Of a DNA stretch of 29,720 bases, positions 1 to 5,346 are shown piece by piece. The DNA lies in IMG/VR virus record IMGVR_UViG_3300042879_004575, positions 1 to 29,720 of that record. One strand, given 5' to 3'. The DNA comes from a virus. Position 1 is the stretch's first letter, and the number at the start of each line of letters is the position of its first letter. The notes beneath the pieces were generated by a model. That model was given only the letters and a program-made list of their open reading frames with translations, was not told where the DNA came from and ran no database searches. A program made the position numbers and the translations under genes.

Positions 1-75
1 GGCAACTGGCGCACGAAATTCAACAGCTCTTGCGTCGCACGAGACACAGTGTTAGACTCCTACAGGAATGTTTGA
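1..75 (+). other. Left-edge fragment, probable 3' end of an upstream gene
   Basis: Plus frame 1 is open from the edge and stops with TGA at 73-75, five bases before a strong plus-strand terminator hairpin, which is the placement expected for the last codons of a rightward gene. Frame 2 stops at 53-55 and frame 3 stays open to about 121, so the true frame is not settled. An alternative is a minus-strand gene starting with GTG at 47-45, preceded on that strand by AGGAG nine bases away. Too little is visible to name a product. Confidence 0.35.
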
Positions 76-79
76 CTTG

Positions 80-112
80 CGCCCTGGCCGCCTTCCGCGG
101 CTGGGGCGTTTT
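80..112 (+). terminator. Rho-independent terminator
   Basis: CGCCC-TG-GCCGC pairs with GCGGC-TG-GGGCG (the TG/TG step forms two G-U wobbles), giving a 12-bp stem around a CTTCC loop, followed by TTTT at 109-112. It would end transcription arriving from the left edge. Its 3' arm contains the GCTGGGGC octamer that recurs downstream. Confidence 0.8.
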
Positions 113-139
113 ACTAGGCTAGCCGTCTCGTCAATCCCG

Positions 140-148
140 TGTTACTGT
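140..148 (+). promoter_or_regulatory. Extended -10 promoter element (TGnTACTGT)
   Basis: TG-T-TACTGT lies between the terminator at 80-112 and the ATG at 194, so it can start the transcript for the first full gene. No good -35 box is seen, as is common for extended -10 promoters. The same TACTGT core recurs before other early genes. Confidence 0.45.
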
Positions 149-193
149 CATAGACGTTGCCCTCTGGCGACCACCAAAACACCGGAAACCACA

Positions 194-775
194 ATGCCTT
201 TCCTTTCCAAGCAAGCCTCTGCTGCTGTTACGTCCAACAGCACCGGCGGCGGCTACCTCAGCCTCAGCAAGCTTCCCGACGGCGGCTCCGTGCGGTTCGC
301 CCTCCTTACAGACGAACCCCTGGAGTTCTACGAGTGCTGGGGCCAAGCCAACGGCGCCTCCAAGCCCTTCCGCTTTGACTACGAGCCCACCATCGAGGAC
401 GTAACGACTGAGATGGGCGAGTTCGAGCCCCGCGAAGGCCGCGGCGGCCCTGGTACCGCCGATGTGAAGTTCGCCATCGCCTGCCCCGTCTACAACTACG
501 AGTCCGGCAAAGTCCAAGTCCTGCAGATCACCCAAAAGTCCATCCTCAAGGAAATCGACCAGATCTCCCAAATGGAGGACTACGAGAACCTGCTGGAGTG
601 GGACTTCACCATCAGCAAGAAGGGCAGCGGCCTGCTCACCGAGTACACCGTCCGCCCGGTGCCCCGCAAGAAGGGCAGCCAAGAGCACGTCGATGCCGCC
701 TGGCTCGAAGCCAAGTCTGAAGGCTTCGACATCTCCCGACTTCTCACGGGAGGCAACCCCTTCAAGGCTGCCTAA
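194..775 (+). CDS. Putative phage ssDNA-binding protein (gp32/OB-fold-like)
   Basis: This 193-residue protein begins MPFLSKQ and has the layout seen in phage single-stranded-DNA-binding proteins: an N-terminal 'LPDGGSVRFALL' segment, a central 'VQVLQITQKSILKEI' stretch, then 'WDFTISKKGSGLLTEYTVRP' and a short C-terminal tail. Such proteins coat ssDNA during phage replication and recombination. The reading frame is open back to an ATG at 68, but that would place the terminator and promoter elements inside the coding region, so the ATG at 194 is chosen. A PD-(D/E)XK nuclease gene follows two genes on, which fits a recombination module. Family assignment is from pattern memory, without a C-terminal acidic tail to confirm it. 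Confidence 0.6.
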   Translation: MPFLSKQASAAVTSNSTGGGYLSLSKLPDGGSVRFALLTDEPLEFYECWGQANGASKPFRFDYEPTIEDVTTEMGEFEPREGRGGPGTADVKFAIACPVYNYESGKVQVLQITQKSILKEIDQISQMEDYENLLEWDFTISKKGSGLLTEYTVRPVPRKKGSQEHVDAAWLEAKSEGFDISRLLTGGNPFKAA

Positions 776-792
776 CTCGCACTAATTACACC

Positions 793-817
793 GGCCCCGT
801 CCATGTATGGGGCCTTT
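793..817 (+). terminator. Terminator after the ssDNA-binding gene
   Basis: GGCCCC (793-798) pairs with GGGGCC (809-814) across a 10-base loop, followed by TTT. It lies 17 bases past the stop at 775. The T tract is short, so termination may be partial. Confidence 0.55.
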
Positions 818-838
818 CAAAACAATTACGAAATCACC

Positions 839-1171
839 ATGGCAAAAAGACGCCCCAAAGCCGAACCGTTAGGCATCAGTCCTTTCGAAGCTCGCTGGAA
901 ACGCCGCAGCCCCGAGTATTCCAGCATCCAAGTGATTGAACTTGATTCAAACATCACTGCCGAAGTAATACGCCCCAAACGCGCAGAAACAGGCAAGCGT
1001 CGTCAATCGTTTGGAGCACTTACTTTTCAGGATGTTGCTGTGCTGCATTTAGCCCTAACACGCCAGTATCAGCGCACAAAAGTAGACAGCATCGCTGACA
1101 GCTACGAAAAACTCCTGGCAGAGCTGGAGGACATCATGGAAAACCGTCCCGAGGCCATCCGTTTCCTGTAA
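839..1171 (+). CDS. Hypothetical early phage protein, 110 aa
   Basis: Not recognised. The protein is basic at its N-terminus (MAKRRPK), then shows a mixed beta-like region around 'SIQVIELDSNITAEVIRPKR', and ends in a charged helix rich in Glu and Leu ('SYEKLLAELEDIMENRPEAI'), which may form a coiled coil or contact surface. An in-frame ATG at 803 lies within the preceding terminator hairpin, so the ATG at 839 is preferred. The gene stands alone between two terminators and upstream of the nuclease gene, suggesting an accessory role in early DNA metabolism, but that is only position-based inference. Confidence 0.6.
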   Translation: MAKRRPKAEPLGISPFEARWKRRSPEYSSIQVIELDSNITAEVIRPKRAETGKRRQSFGALTFQDVAVLHLALTRQYQRTKVDSIADSYEKLLAELEDIMENRPEAIRFL

Positions 1172-1179
1172 ACCCCACC

Positions 1180-1206
1180 GCCCCCTCTAACCCAGGGGGC
1201 TTTTTT
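1180..1206 (+). terminator. Rho-independent terminator
   Basis: GCCCCC (1180-1185) and GGGGGC (1195-1200) form a stem around a nine-base loop and are followed by TTTTTT at 1201-1206. It sits nine bases beyond the stop of the preceding gene. Confidence 0.85.
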
Positions 1207-1208
1207 AC

Positions 1209-1217
1209 TGGTATTAT
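1209..1217 (+). promoter_or_regulatory. Extended -10 promoter (TGGTATTAT)
   Basis: Immediately after the U tract of the terminator, TG-G-TATTAT matches an extended -10 closely. It is 22 bases upstream of the ATG at 1240, so the nuclease gene would have its own short-leader transcript. Confidence 0.5.
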
Positions 1218-1239
1218 CAGATTGGGAAAGAATAACTTC

Positions 1240-2079
1240 ATGGCCTCCAACACCCAAGACACGCTGGCAGGACTGCGTAAATGGAGGCTGGAGCAAGACA
1301 ACAGTGGCCCCTTCCGGGTCTACCGGGACATCAAAGGTAATGTATACCATAGTGTTACACACATCCTGAAGGAGACGAGTGATAAAACCGGACTGGAGCG
1401 TTGGGAAGCCCGCCTGGGACCAGTCGAGGCAAGCTGCCAGCGCAACGTTGCCGCCACCCGAGGCAACATGGCCCACAGCCAGGCTGAATATCTATTGAAA
1501 ACGTCTCAGCAGCTGGCACGCTCCACTGCAAACAAGCGCAACGCCATCCGCTGGGACGATCAGGGACTAGCCCGCATCCCCACGCCAATCACGCAATGGG
1601 CACTCAAGAGGGTCCGCCCCAACGTTCCCCGCGTTGGCTGGAGCGCATCCGGCTACGCCCGCAGTCTCTCCGACTGGATCGCCGAAAACGTCACCGAAAT
1701 TTTTGCCAGCGAGTTCAGCATCCACCACCCGGCAGGATTTGCTGGAACGGCAGATGCCCTGCTGGGATTCAAGAACAACTCCATCGTGGTTGCCGACTGG
1801 AAAACCAGCGTCGGGCGCAAAACTAAAAAAGATGAAGATGGCCTGGAACGCTTGCCCCCAGGTCATTCATACATCGACCAGTGTGGGGCTTACAGCCTCG
1901 GCCTAAAACACCTGACCGGACTGGAACCGACTGGAGCTGTGATCGTTCTAGCCCGCCGCTGTGGAGCGCCAAACATTCACTGGATGACCCCCGAAGAACT
2001 GCAGCAGGCTGAGAAGTCATTCATGACCAGGGTGGAGCAGTATTACTCCGCTTTTCAGAATCCCATTCATGCGGCATGA
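1240..2079 (+). CDS. PD-(D/E)XK-family exonuclease (RecB/Cas4-like)
   Basis: The 279-residue protein carries the hallmarks of a RecB-type PD-(D/E)XK nuclease in order: 'RGNMAHSQAEYLL' (helix with a His before the core), 'AGFAGTADALLGF' (motif II Asp), 'VVADWKTS' (the D-x-K motif III) and 'HSYIDQCGAYSLGL' (the Gln-containing helix typical of this family). These residues coordinate Mg2+ for phosphodiester cleavage. In phages such enzymes resect DNA ends for recombination or replication, working beside an ssDNA-binding protein such as the one at 194. A TTG at 1222 is in frame, but GGGAAAG before the ATG at 1240 is a plausible ribosome site and supports the ATG. Confidence 0.8.
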   Translation: MASNTQDTLAGLRKWRLEQDNSGPFRVYRDIKGNVYHSVTHILKETSDKTGLERWEARLGPVEASCQRNVAATRGNMAHSQAEYLLKTSQQLARSTANKRNAIRWDDQGLARIPTPITQWALKRVRPNVPRVGWSASGYARSLSDWIAENVTEIFASEFSIHHPAGFAGTADALLGFKNNSIVVADWKTSVGRKTKKDEDGLERLPPGHSYIDQCGAYSLGLKHLTGLEPTGAVIVLARRCGAPNIHWMTPEELQQAEKSFMTRVEQYYSAFQNPIHAA

Positions 2080-2111
2080 AAACCCATTCATGGTGTCTTA
2101 CTGCGTGTCTC

Positions 2112-2234
2112 ATGAGTCTCACTGCTGAGGCGGTGTTGCTGGCGCCATTGGCTGGGGTCCTGCTGGGGCTGGCGTGGGGCTTGCTGCTGGGGCGTCTTAG
2201 GGCGATTTTCGTGGGTCTCACGGCAAGACGGTGA
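2112..2234 (+). CDS. Possible 40-residue membrane peptide
   Basis: An ATG-initiated frame begins MSLTAEAVLLAPLAGVLL, continues as a single strongly hydrophobic segment of about 26 residues rich in Gly and Leu, and ends with a basic tail (residues 27-40, several Arg). This is the pattern of a one-span inner-membrane peptide, positive inside. However, the DNA contains three copies of the recurring GCTGGGG heptamer, which by itself would create Leu/Gly/Ala codons, and there is no clear ribosome binding site. It may therefore be a by-product of the repeat rather than a gene. Confidence 0.3.
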   Translation: MSLTAEAVLLAPLAGVLLGLAWGLLLGRLRAIFVGLTARR

Positions 2235-2237
2235 GAG

Positions 2238-2265
2238 GCCCCACCCCGTAGGGCAGGGCTGGGGC
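2238..2265. terminator. Hairpin between convergent genes
   Basis: GCCCCA (2238-2243) pairs with TGGGGC (2260-2265), with an inner CCC/GGG extension. It lies between the plus-strand frame ending at 2234 and the minus-strand operon ending at 2267, where a bidirectional terminator is expected. Neither side has a U tract, so function is uncertain. Confidence 0.35.
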
Positions 2266-2266
2266 G

Positions 2267-2599
2267 TCAGTTGATGGGGCGGCAGAAGCTGTACAGCGGG
2301 CGCGGCAACTGGCGCAAGTACTGCCAGAACTCCGCGTGGCTCAGACTGAAAAGGTCGCCTTCTGGGTCGCAGTACTCGCAACCATCAGCACGGATCAGAA
2401 CCCACTGTTCTTCCCCCCACGGATTGTCAACCAACACCGCGAAGGATTCCGGGCAGCCTGGAGCGTACCCGCTGTAACCGGGCTGGGGCCCGGAGCTGTA
2501 ACCGGCCAAAACAGCCTCATGCTCCAGCAGCTGGGGCAGCAGATAAGCAAGGGAAGGCGCAGACCGCGCCCAAGCAGGAATTTTTGTGGTGGTGCTCAT
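2267..2599 (-). CDS. Hypothetical protein, third gene of minus-strand operon
   Basis: Not recognised. The 110-residue protein has an N-terminal helix ('SLAYLLPQLLEHEAVLAGY'), a Gly/Pro/Tyr-rich middle ('SSGPQPGYSGYAPGCPES'), then a beta-like 'EQWVLIRADGCEYCDPEGDLF' with a C-x2-C pair (CEYC) that could bind a metal or simply be structural. Its ATG overlaps the TGA of the upstream gene as ATGA at 2596-2599, indicating translational coupling. It is the last gene of a leftward operon embedded in an otherwise rightward genome. Confidence 0.65.
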   Translation of the reverse strand: MSTTTKIPAWARSAPSLAYLLPQLLEHEAVLAGYSSGPQPGYSGYAPGCPESFAVLVDNPWGEEQWVLIRADGCEYCDPEGDLFSLSHAEFWQYLRQLPRPLYSFCRPIN

Positions 2600-3018
2600 G
2601 GTTTGGCTGTTGTGCGTGGTTTGGTGATGCCGGCATCGCTGCGCCGCTTCCGGCTGGCTCCCTTGCTGGAGCGGGTCCTATTGGCTGGGGCCTTGGCTGG
2701 CTGATCGTTGCGCGGAAAAATACCCGTAGCCTGTGGAAAAAGCTCGGGGGGAATGTCAGCGCCGCCGTTGCAACGCTGACAGGCCCGCCAGTAGGGCACC
2801 AGTTCCCGCCATAGCTGGAGCGGACCTTCCTTGCCGTGGGCAGCCTGCAGGGCCAGCAGATCAGCCCAATCGGAAGCCGCCAGGCTGGAGCGTTCTACTG
2901 CCCACCGCATATCCCGCAGCTGGCGCTTTTCGAGACGCAGCTGTTCGCGCTCCATCTCCCGGGCATCTAGGGCCAGCTGTTTGCGCTCCCGGGTGGTGTT
3001 CCACTCTCCGCCGCTCAT
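2596..3018 (-). CDS. Hypothetical helical protein, second gene of minus-strand operon
   Basis: Not recognised. Residues about 8-45 are a long, highly charged helix ('RERKQLALDAREMEREQLRL...'), likely a coiled coil. The middle contains 'YWRACQRCNGG', a C-x2-C pair that may be half of a zinc site, and the C-terminal 35 residues are strongly basic ('RSSKGASRKRRSDAGITK'), suggesting nucleic-acid binding. Start and stop overlap the flanking genes by four bases each (ATGA at 3015-3018 and 2596-2599), so the three genes are translated as a unit. Confidence 0.65.
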   Translation of the reverse strand: MSGGEWNTTRERKQLALDAREMEREQLRLEKRQLRDMRWAVERSSLAASDWADLLALQAAHGKEGPLQLWRELVPYWRACQRCNGGADIPPELFPQATGIFPRNDQPAKAPANRTRSSKGASRKRRSDAGITKPRTTAKP

Positions 3019-3239
3019 TGCTGGGGCGCCTCCACCGCTTCTAGGGTGTACACCGGGAGCCCCTTTAGGTCGGTGATGGTAGCTGGGGCCATGGTGATGA
3101 GGCCACGGTCACGCAGCGATTCCGCGATTCGCTGGTCACGCTGGGGCATCGCAACGTAATTGGGCCCGGGGTTGCGGCGGAGGTAGTTAAACCAGTTCCG
3201 TTGGAGCGGGCCCAGTGGGCGGTTGCCGTAGGTTGGCAT
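3015..3239 (-). CDS. Small hypothetical protein, first gene of minus-strand operon
   Basis: Not recognised; 74 residues. The segment 'RDQRIAESLRDRGLITMAPATITDLKGLPVYTLEAVE' resembles a small winged-helix unit: two helices followed by a beta hairpin, so a DNA-binding or regulatory role is possible, but this is inference. On the minus strand CAGGGAACC precedes the ATG at 3239, a good ribosome site. A TGCTACTGT promoter element lies about 30 bases upstream, divergent from the promoter of the plus-strand gene at 3344. Confidence 0.65.
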   Translation of the reverse strand: MPTYGNRPLGPLQRNWFNYLRRNPGPNYVAMPQRDQRIAESLRDRGLITMAPATITDLKGLPVYTLEAVEAPQQ

Positions 3240-3267
3240 GGTTCCCTGGGTTGGGGTGTGCCATGTA

Positions 3268-3276
3268 ACAGTAGCA
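3268..3276 (-). promoter_or_regulatory. Extended -10 promoter of the minus-strand operon
   Basis: Read on the minus strand the sequence is GTGCTACTGTTACATGG, containing TG-C-TACTGT. It is about 29 bases before the ATG at 3239 and forms a divergent pair with the identical GTGCTACTGT at 3308-3317 on the plus strand, 31 bases away. Confidence 0.5.
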
Positions 3277-3308
3277 CGGCCCGCAATGCCGGCTGGGGTT
3301 GCCTGGTG

Positions 3309-3317
3309 TGCTACTGT
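3309..3317 (+). promoter_or_regulatory. Extended -10 promoter (TGCTACTGT)
   Basis: TG-C-TACTGT is 26 bases before the ATG at 3344. It shares the ten-base core GTGCTACTGT with the divergent minus-strand promoter, so both may be read by the same polymerase holoenzyme at the same time. Confidence 0.5.
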
Positions 3318-3343
3318 ATGGGAGCACTACGGCAAACCCTGCC

Positions 3344-3748
3344 ATGCACACCGCAACCGTTAAGCGTGAAACCGCCTGCTGGGGCGACGTCCAGCACTGC
3401 AGCGGCCTAGTGTCGCTGGAATCCGAGACCGTCTGGCACCGCAGCAACCGCGACCCTGAGGCGGAATTTATCCGCACCGCTTGGCTGAGCGTGGAACAGC
3501 TGCCGGAATCCCGGCATGATCTGCCCACTTTTAAGGTGCTGGCGCGTGATCAGTGGATCCGCCGGGCCGGCAAGTATCGGGGCACCGTGGAAGTGAGCTG
3601 GTTTGAGTCCGGCACCTTTGATCGGTTGTGCGATGCCCAACTGTTCGCAGACTGGGCCATAGAGCGCTGGCACGCTGCCGATACGTTCGGCGCTTCCGGC
3701 ATGGATCTGAGGCTAGATCTGGACCCCAACGGAAACCCTGGCACTTGA
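3344..3748 (+). CDS. Hypothetical early phage protein, 134 aa
   Basis: Not recognised. The protein begins MHTATVKRETACWGDVQ and has alternating beta-like and charged segments, with 'KYRGTVEVSWFESGTF' followed by an amphipathic helix 'CDAQLFADWAIERW' and an Asp-rich end. The frame is open to 3299, but the ATG at 3344 is preferred because the upstream portion contains the promoter element. The stop codon is part of a TTGACG -35-like box for the next gene, so the two are adjacent but may be separately transcribed. Placement next to an antirestriction-like gene suggests a host-takeover or defence-evasion role, by position only. Confidence 0.55.
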   Translation: MHTATVKRETACWGDVQHCSGLVSLESETVWHRSNRDPEAEFIRTAWLSVEQLPESRHDLPTFKVLARDQWIRRAGKYRGTVEVSWFESGTFDRLCDAQLFADWAIERWHAADTFGASGMDLRLDLDPNGNPGT

Positions 3749-3774
3749 CGCCGGGCCGCTTCCGGTTCTACTGT
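3745..3774 (+). promoter_or_regulatory. Sigma70-type promoter before the ArdA-like gene
   Basis: TTGACG at 3745-3750 and TACTGT at 3769-3774 are separated by 18 bases, a near-standard -35/-10 arrangement. The -35 overlaps the stop codon of the preceding gene. The ATG served lies at 3808. Confidence 0.6.
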
Positions 3775-3807
3775 TTGCAACGACAGCCCTACCCTAAGGC
3801 TCACACC

Positions 3808-4467
3808 ATGACCCGTTACAACTCCGAAGCCCTGGCCCACTTCCCGTGGATTGCCAGCTGTGACACCCTGCGGCCGGAGGATCTCCTGCCGAAATTCTGG
3901 AGCGTGGCTGAAGTGCTGGCCCTGGCGGCATACAAGCCGGAAGCCCTCAGCCCTGCCACGCTTGCCAGCCTGGCGCGGCTGGTGGGTGAGGATTCCCGAG
4001 AGTCGGACTGGGACGACACCGAAGCCTGCCACACCCTGGAGGAACTGACCGAAGCCCTGCAGGAACTGGCGCCCGTCGGCTTCTACTTCGGAAGCCAGGA
4101 CGGCGACGGCGCGTGTTTCGGCTTCTGGCTTGACGAATCCTGGGCCGAAGCCCTGGAGCACTTCGGCTTCGGGAACGACGACCCCAGCGGATGGGCGGAT
4201 CTGATCGCCGAACTTGACGCCGACGGGATCGACCCCGAGACGGTGGAGGATTCCTACTGCGGCCGCGCCGAGGGCTGGTCAGAAGAACGGGCCGGCGCAG
4301 ACTATGCCCAACAGCTGGCGGAGGATCTGGGCGTTAAGCTCGACCAGATGGAATGGCCGCTAACTTGCGTTGACTGGGAAGCGGCCTGGCGTGAGCTGGA
4401 GATGGGCGACGGTTACCGGCTGCACAGTATCGGCGGCGGTGACTGGCTGGTGTTCCGTGCGGTGTGA
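3808..4467 (+). CDS. ArdA-like antirestriction protein, strongly acidic
   Basis: ArdA proteins imitate B-form DNA and occupy type I restriction-modification enzymes, protecting incoming phage or plasmid DNA. By hand count this 219-residue protein has 47 Asp/Glu against 12 Lys/Arg, as expected for a DNA mimic. The last third fits the ArdA pattern: 'YCGRAEGWSEERAGADYAQQ' (Y-x-G followed by a helix with E and Y-A), then 'WPLTCVDWEAAWREL' (aromatic-D-W/Y-E, A-R-E-L) and a terminal aromatic-Val-Phe-Arg strand. Residues 1-90 ('LPKFWSVAEVLALAAYKPEAL') are not typical of the enterobacterial family and may be a cyanobacterial variant. It has its own promoter and a terminator immediately after, consistent with early expression on entry. 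Other acidic DNA mimics are the main alternative. Confidence 0.65.
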   Translation: MTRYNSEALAHFPWIASCDTLRPEDLLPKFWSVAEVLALAAYKPEALSPATLASLARLVGEDSRESDWDDTEACHTLEELTEALQELAPVGFYFGSQDGDGACFGFWLDESWAEALEHFGFGNDDPSGWADLIAELDADGIDPETVEDSYCGRAEGWSEERAGADYAQQLAEDLGVKLDQMEWPLTCVDWEAAWRELEMGDGYRLHSIGGGDWLVFRAV

Positions 4468-4490
4468 CACCAGCGCCCATAGATTCCGTG

Positions 4491-4513
4491 GCCCCGGCTC
4501 GCGCTGGGGCTTT
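4491..4513 (+). terminator. Rho-independent terminator
   Basis: GCCCCGGC (4491-4498) pairs with GCTGGGGC (4503-4510), one G-U wobble, around a TCGC loop, followed by TTT. It closes the transcript of the ArdA-like gene. Again the 3' arm is the GCTGGGGC octamer. Confidence 0.75.
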
Positions 4514-4533
4514 ATCATTGGCGCAGATAGTTT

Positions 4534-4971
4534 GTGACTGTAACCGTGGACGATTCCGGCGGCCAAGATGTAAACAAACCCCAGCGGCCGTATGGGAAGC
4601 GGAATCCCGATGCGGTGATTGAGGAACGGCGGAAGCGGCTTTATAAACGGCAGCTCAGCGGTTTGACCGTTCGCCAGCTGGTTCTAGAGCACGCGGATCG
4701 TGAGTCCATCGCCGAAGCTACAGCTTGGCGGGACTGGGACGCCGTGAAAGACTGGAACGAGGAAGACTGGAAGCGGGATCGGGACTCGATAGTCTCACGA
4801 CTCCAGAGCATGAGACTGCGGGCGATCGACGTTGCTATCCGCAAAGGCCAGATCGGCAGCGCGCAGCTGCTGATGCGAGACCTCGGCGCGGTGGTCGGCG
4901 AGGTCGCACCGGAAGCGCAGGCCGCCGCGGCCCCCGTGCTGCGCGTGGAGATTGACGACAAGCGCGTGTGA
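4534..4971 (+). CDS. terS: Probable terminase small subunit
   Basis: Small terminases bind the packaging site on concatemeric phage DNA and recruit the large subunit. This 145-residue protein has a basic N-terminal region with a helix-turn-helix-like stretch ('RRKRLYKRQLSGLTVRQLVL'), a central charged helical zone ('WNEEDWKRDRDSIVSRLQSM') suited to oligomerisation, and a C-terminal tail. It lies two small genes before the large terminase, the usual order. GTG codons at 4534 and 4546 are both in frame and no clear ribosome site separates them. Assignment rests on size, helical architecture and position; sequence of this subunit is poorly conserved. Confidence 0.65.
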   Translation: MTVTVDDSGGQDVNKPQRPYGKRNPDAVIEERRKRLYKRQLSGLTVRQLVLEHADRESIAEATAWRDWDAVKDWNEEDWKRDRDSIVSRLQSMRLRAIDVAIRKGQIGSAQLLMRDLGAVVGEVAPEAQAAAAPVLRVEIDDKRV

Positions 4972-4976
4972 AGTAT

Positions 4977-4990
4977 TGTTACTATGTAAC
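4977..4990 (+). promoter_or_regulatory. Extended -10 with overlapping palindrome
   Basis: TG-T-TACTAT (4977-4985) is an extended -10. It is overlapped by the perfect dyad GTTAC-TAT-GTAAC (4978-4990), so a dimeric repressor or activator could bind exactly on the promoter. It lies between the small terminase stop and the small membrane protein gene at 5055. Confidence 0.35.
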
Positions 4991-5024
4991 ATGCTGAACA
5001 GCGGGCCGGCTGCCGGATGCTTCA

Positions 5025-5030
5025 TACTGT
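5025..5030 (+). promoter_or_regulatory. TACTGT -10-like element
   Basis: TACTGT ends at 5030 and is followed at once by AGGAG. The ATG at 5055 is a further 20 bases on, so this AGGAG is too distant to be its ribosome site. No -35 box is evident. Confidence 0.3.
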
Positions 5031-5054
5031 AGGAGTCAACACGGAAGCCGACCC

Positions 5055-5192
5055 ATGGCCCAACATCCCATCAACCCCAAACTTGCTGCCGGCCTCCTGT
5101 TCGCTGGCGCAGCCTGCTGTACGTTCCTCCCCCTCACCGCGCTCCTAGTGGTCGCCGGTGGTGGTGTGCTGTACCTGGACGCCAGCCGCTGA
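5055..5192 (+). CDS. Small membrane protein, 45 aa
   Basis: The frame encodes MAQHPINPKLAAGLLFAGAA and then a further hydrophobic stretch ('LTALLVVAGGGVLYL') ending DASR. Two short hydrophobic segments, about residues 10-23 and 24-41, are separated by CCTFLP, so it could be a helical hairpin or a single long membrane span. It contains a Cys pair at 21-22. It is preceded by two promoter-like elements. Small membrane proteins near lysis or packaging genes are often holins or superinfection factors, but neither role is shown here. Confidence 0.5.
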   Translation: MAQHPINPKLAAGLLFAGAACCTFLPLTALLVVAGGGVLYLDASR

Positions 5193-5221
5193 GGCGGCGT
5201 TACAGTCTGTGACAGAATCGG

Positions 5222-5246
5222 CCCTCCCCCTTGACGGGGGGCAGGG
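5222..5246. other. Stable hairpin in the 5193-5346 gap
   Basis: CCCTCCCCC and GGGGG-GC-AGGG form a stem with a TTGAC loop and a two-base bulge. There is no U tract, so it is not a standard terminator. The following 'GGGTTCGAGTTCT' imitates a tRNA T arm, but no acceptor or anticodon stem accompanies it. The rest of the gap holds only the promoter at 5288-5315. Confidence 0.4.
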
Positions 5247-5287
5247 TTCGAGTTCTGGCGGGGCGGGAGCGGGTCCCAGGGAACCTA

Positions 5288-5315
5288 CTGACACATTCGC
5301 ATCTCCTTCTACTGT
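5288..5315 (+). promoter_or_regulatory. Promoter before the CPYG-repeat protein gene
   Basis: CTGACA (5288-5293) and TACTGT (5310-5315) are 16 bases apart. A second -10-like hexamer, TG-C-TAAACT (5315-5323), overlaps it, so early-type and structural-type elements are superimposed here. The ATG is at 5347. Confidence 0.5.
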
Positions 5316-5346
5316 GCTAAACTAAGCTGTTCTGTACTACATTCCC

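Larger units (their letters stand above)
2151..3384 (+). repeat. Cluster of twelve GCTGGGG heptamers, all on one strand
   Basis: Copies begin at 2151, 2162, 2186, 2258, 2482, 2530, 2684, 3020, 3082, 3140, 3292 and 3378. All are on the plus strand although the region contains both plus- and minus-strand genes. Outside it only a few were seen (100, 336, 4503, 17550). Three copies form arms of hairpins (100, 2258, 4503). Confidence 0.7.

Noticed and set aside
68-193. Longer N-terminus for the ssDNA-binding protein from the ATG at 68
   Set aside because: That stretch contains a complete rho-independent terminator and a promoter-like element and encodes Arg/Pro/Cys-rich residues unlike the rest of the protein.
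2088-2381. Minus-strand frame of 97 codons overlapping the end of the three-gene operon
   Set aside because: Pro/Gln/Arg-rich composition arises from the CCCCAGC complement of the repeat, and it overlaps a better-supported gene by over 100 bases.
5233-5275. tRNA T-arm-like sequence (GGGTTCGAGTTCT) with a preceding CCCCC/GGGGG hairpin
   Set aside because: No matching acceptor stem, D arm or seven-base anticodon loop could be placed around it, so no tRNA is called.
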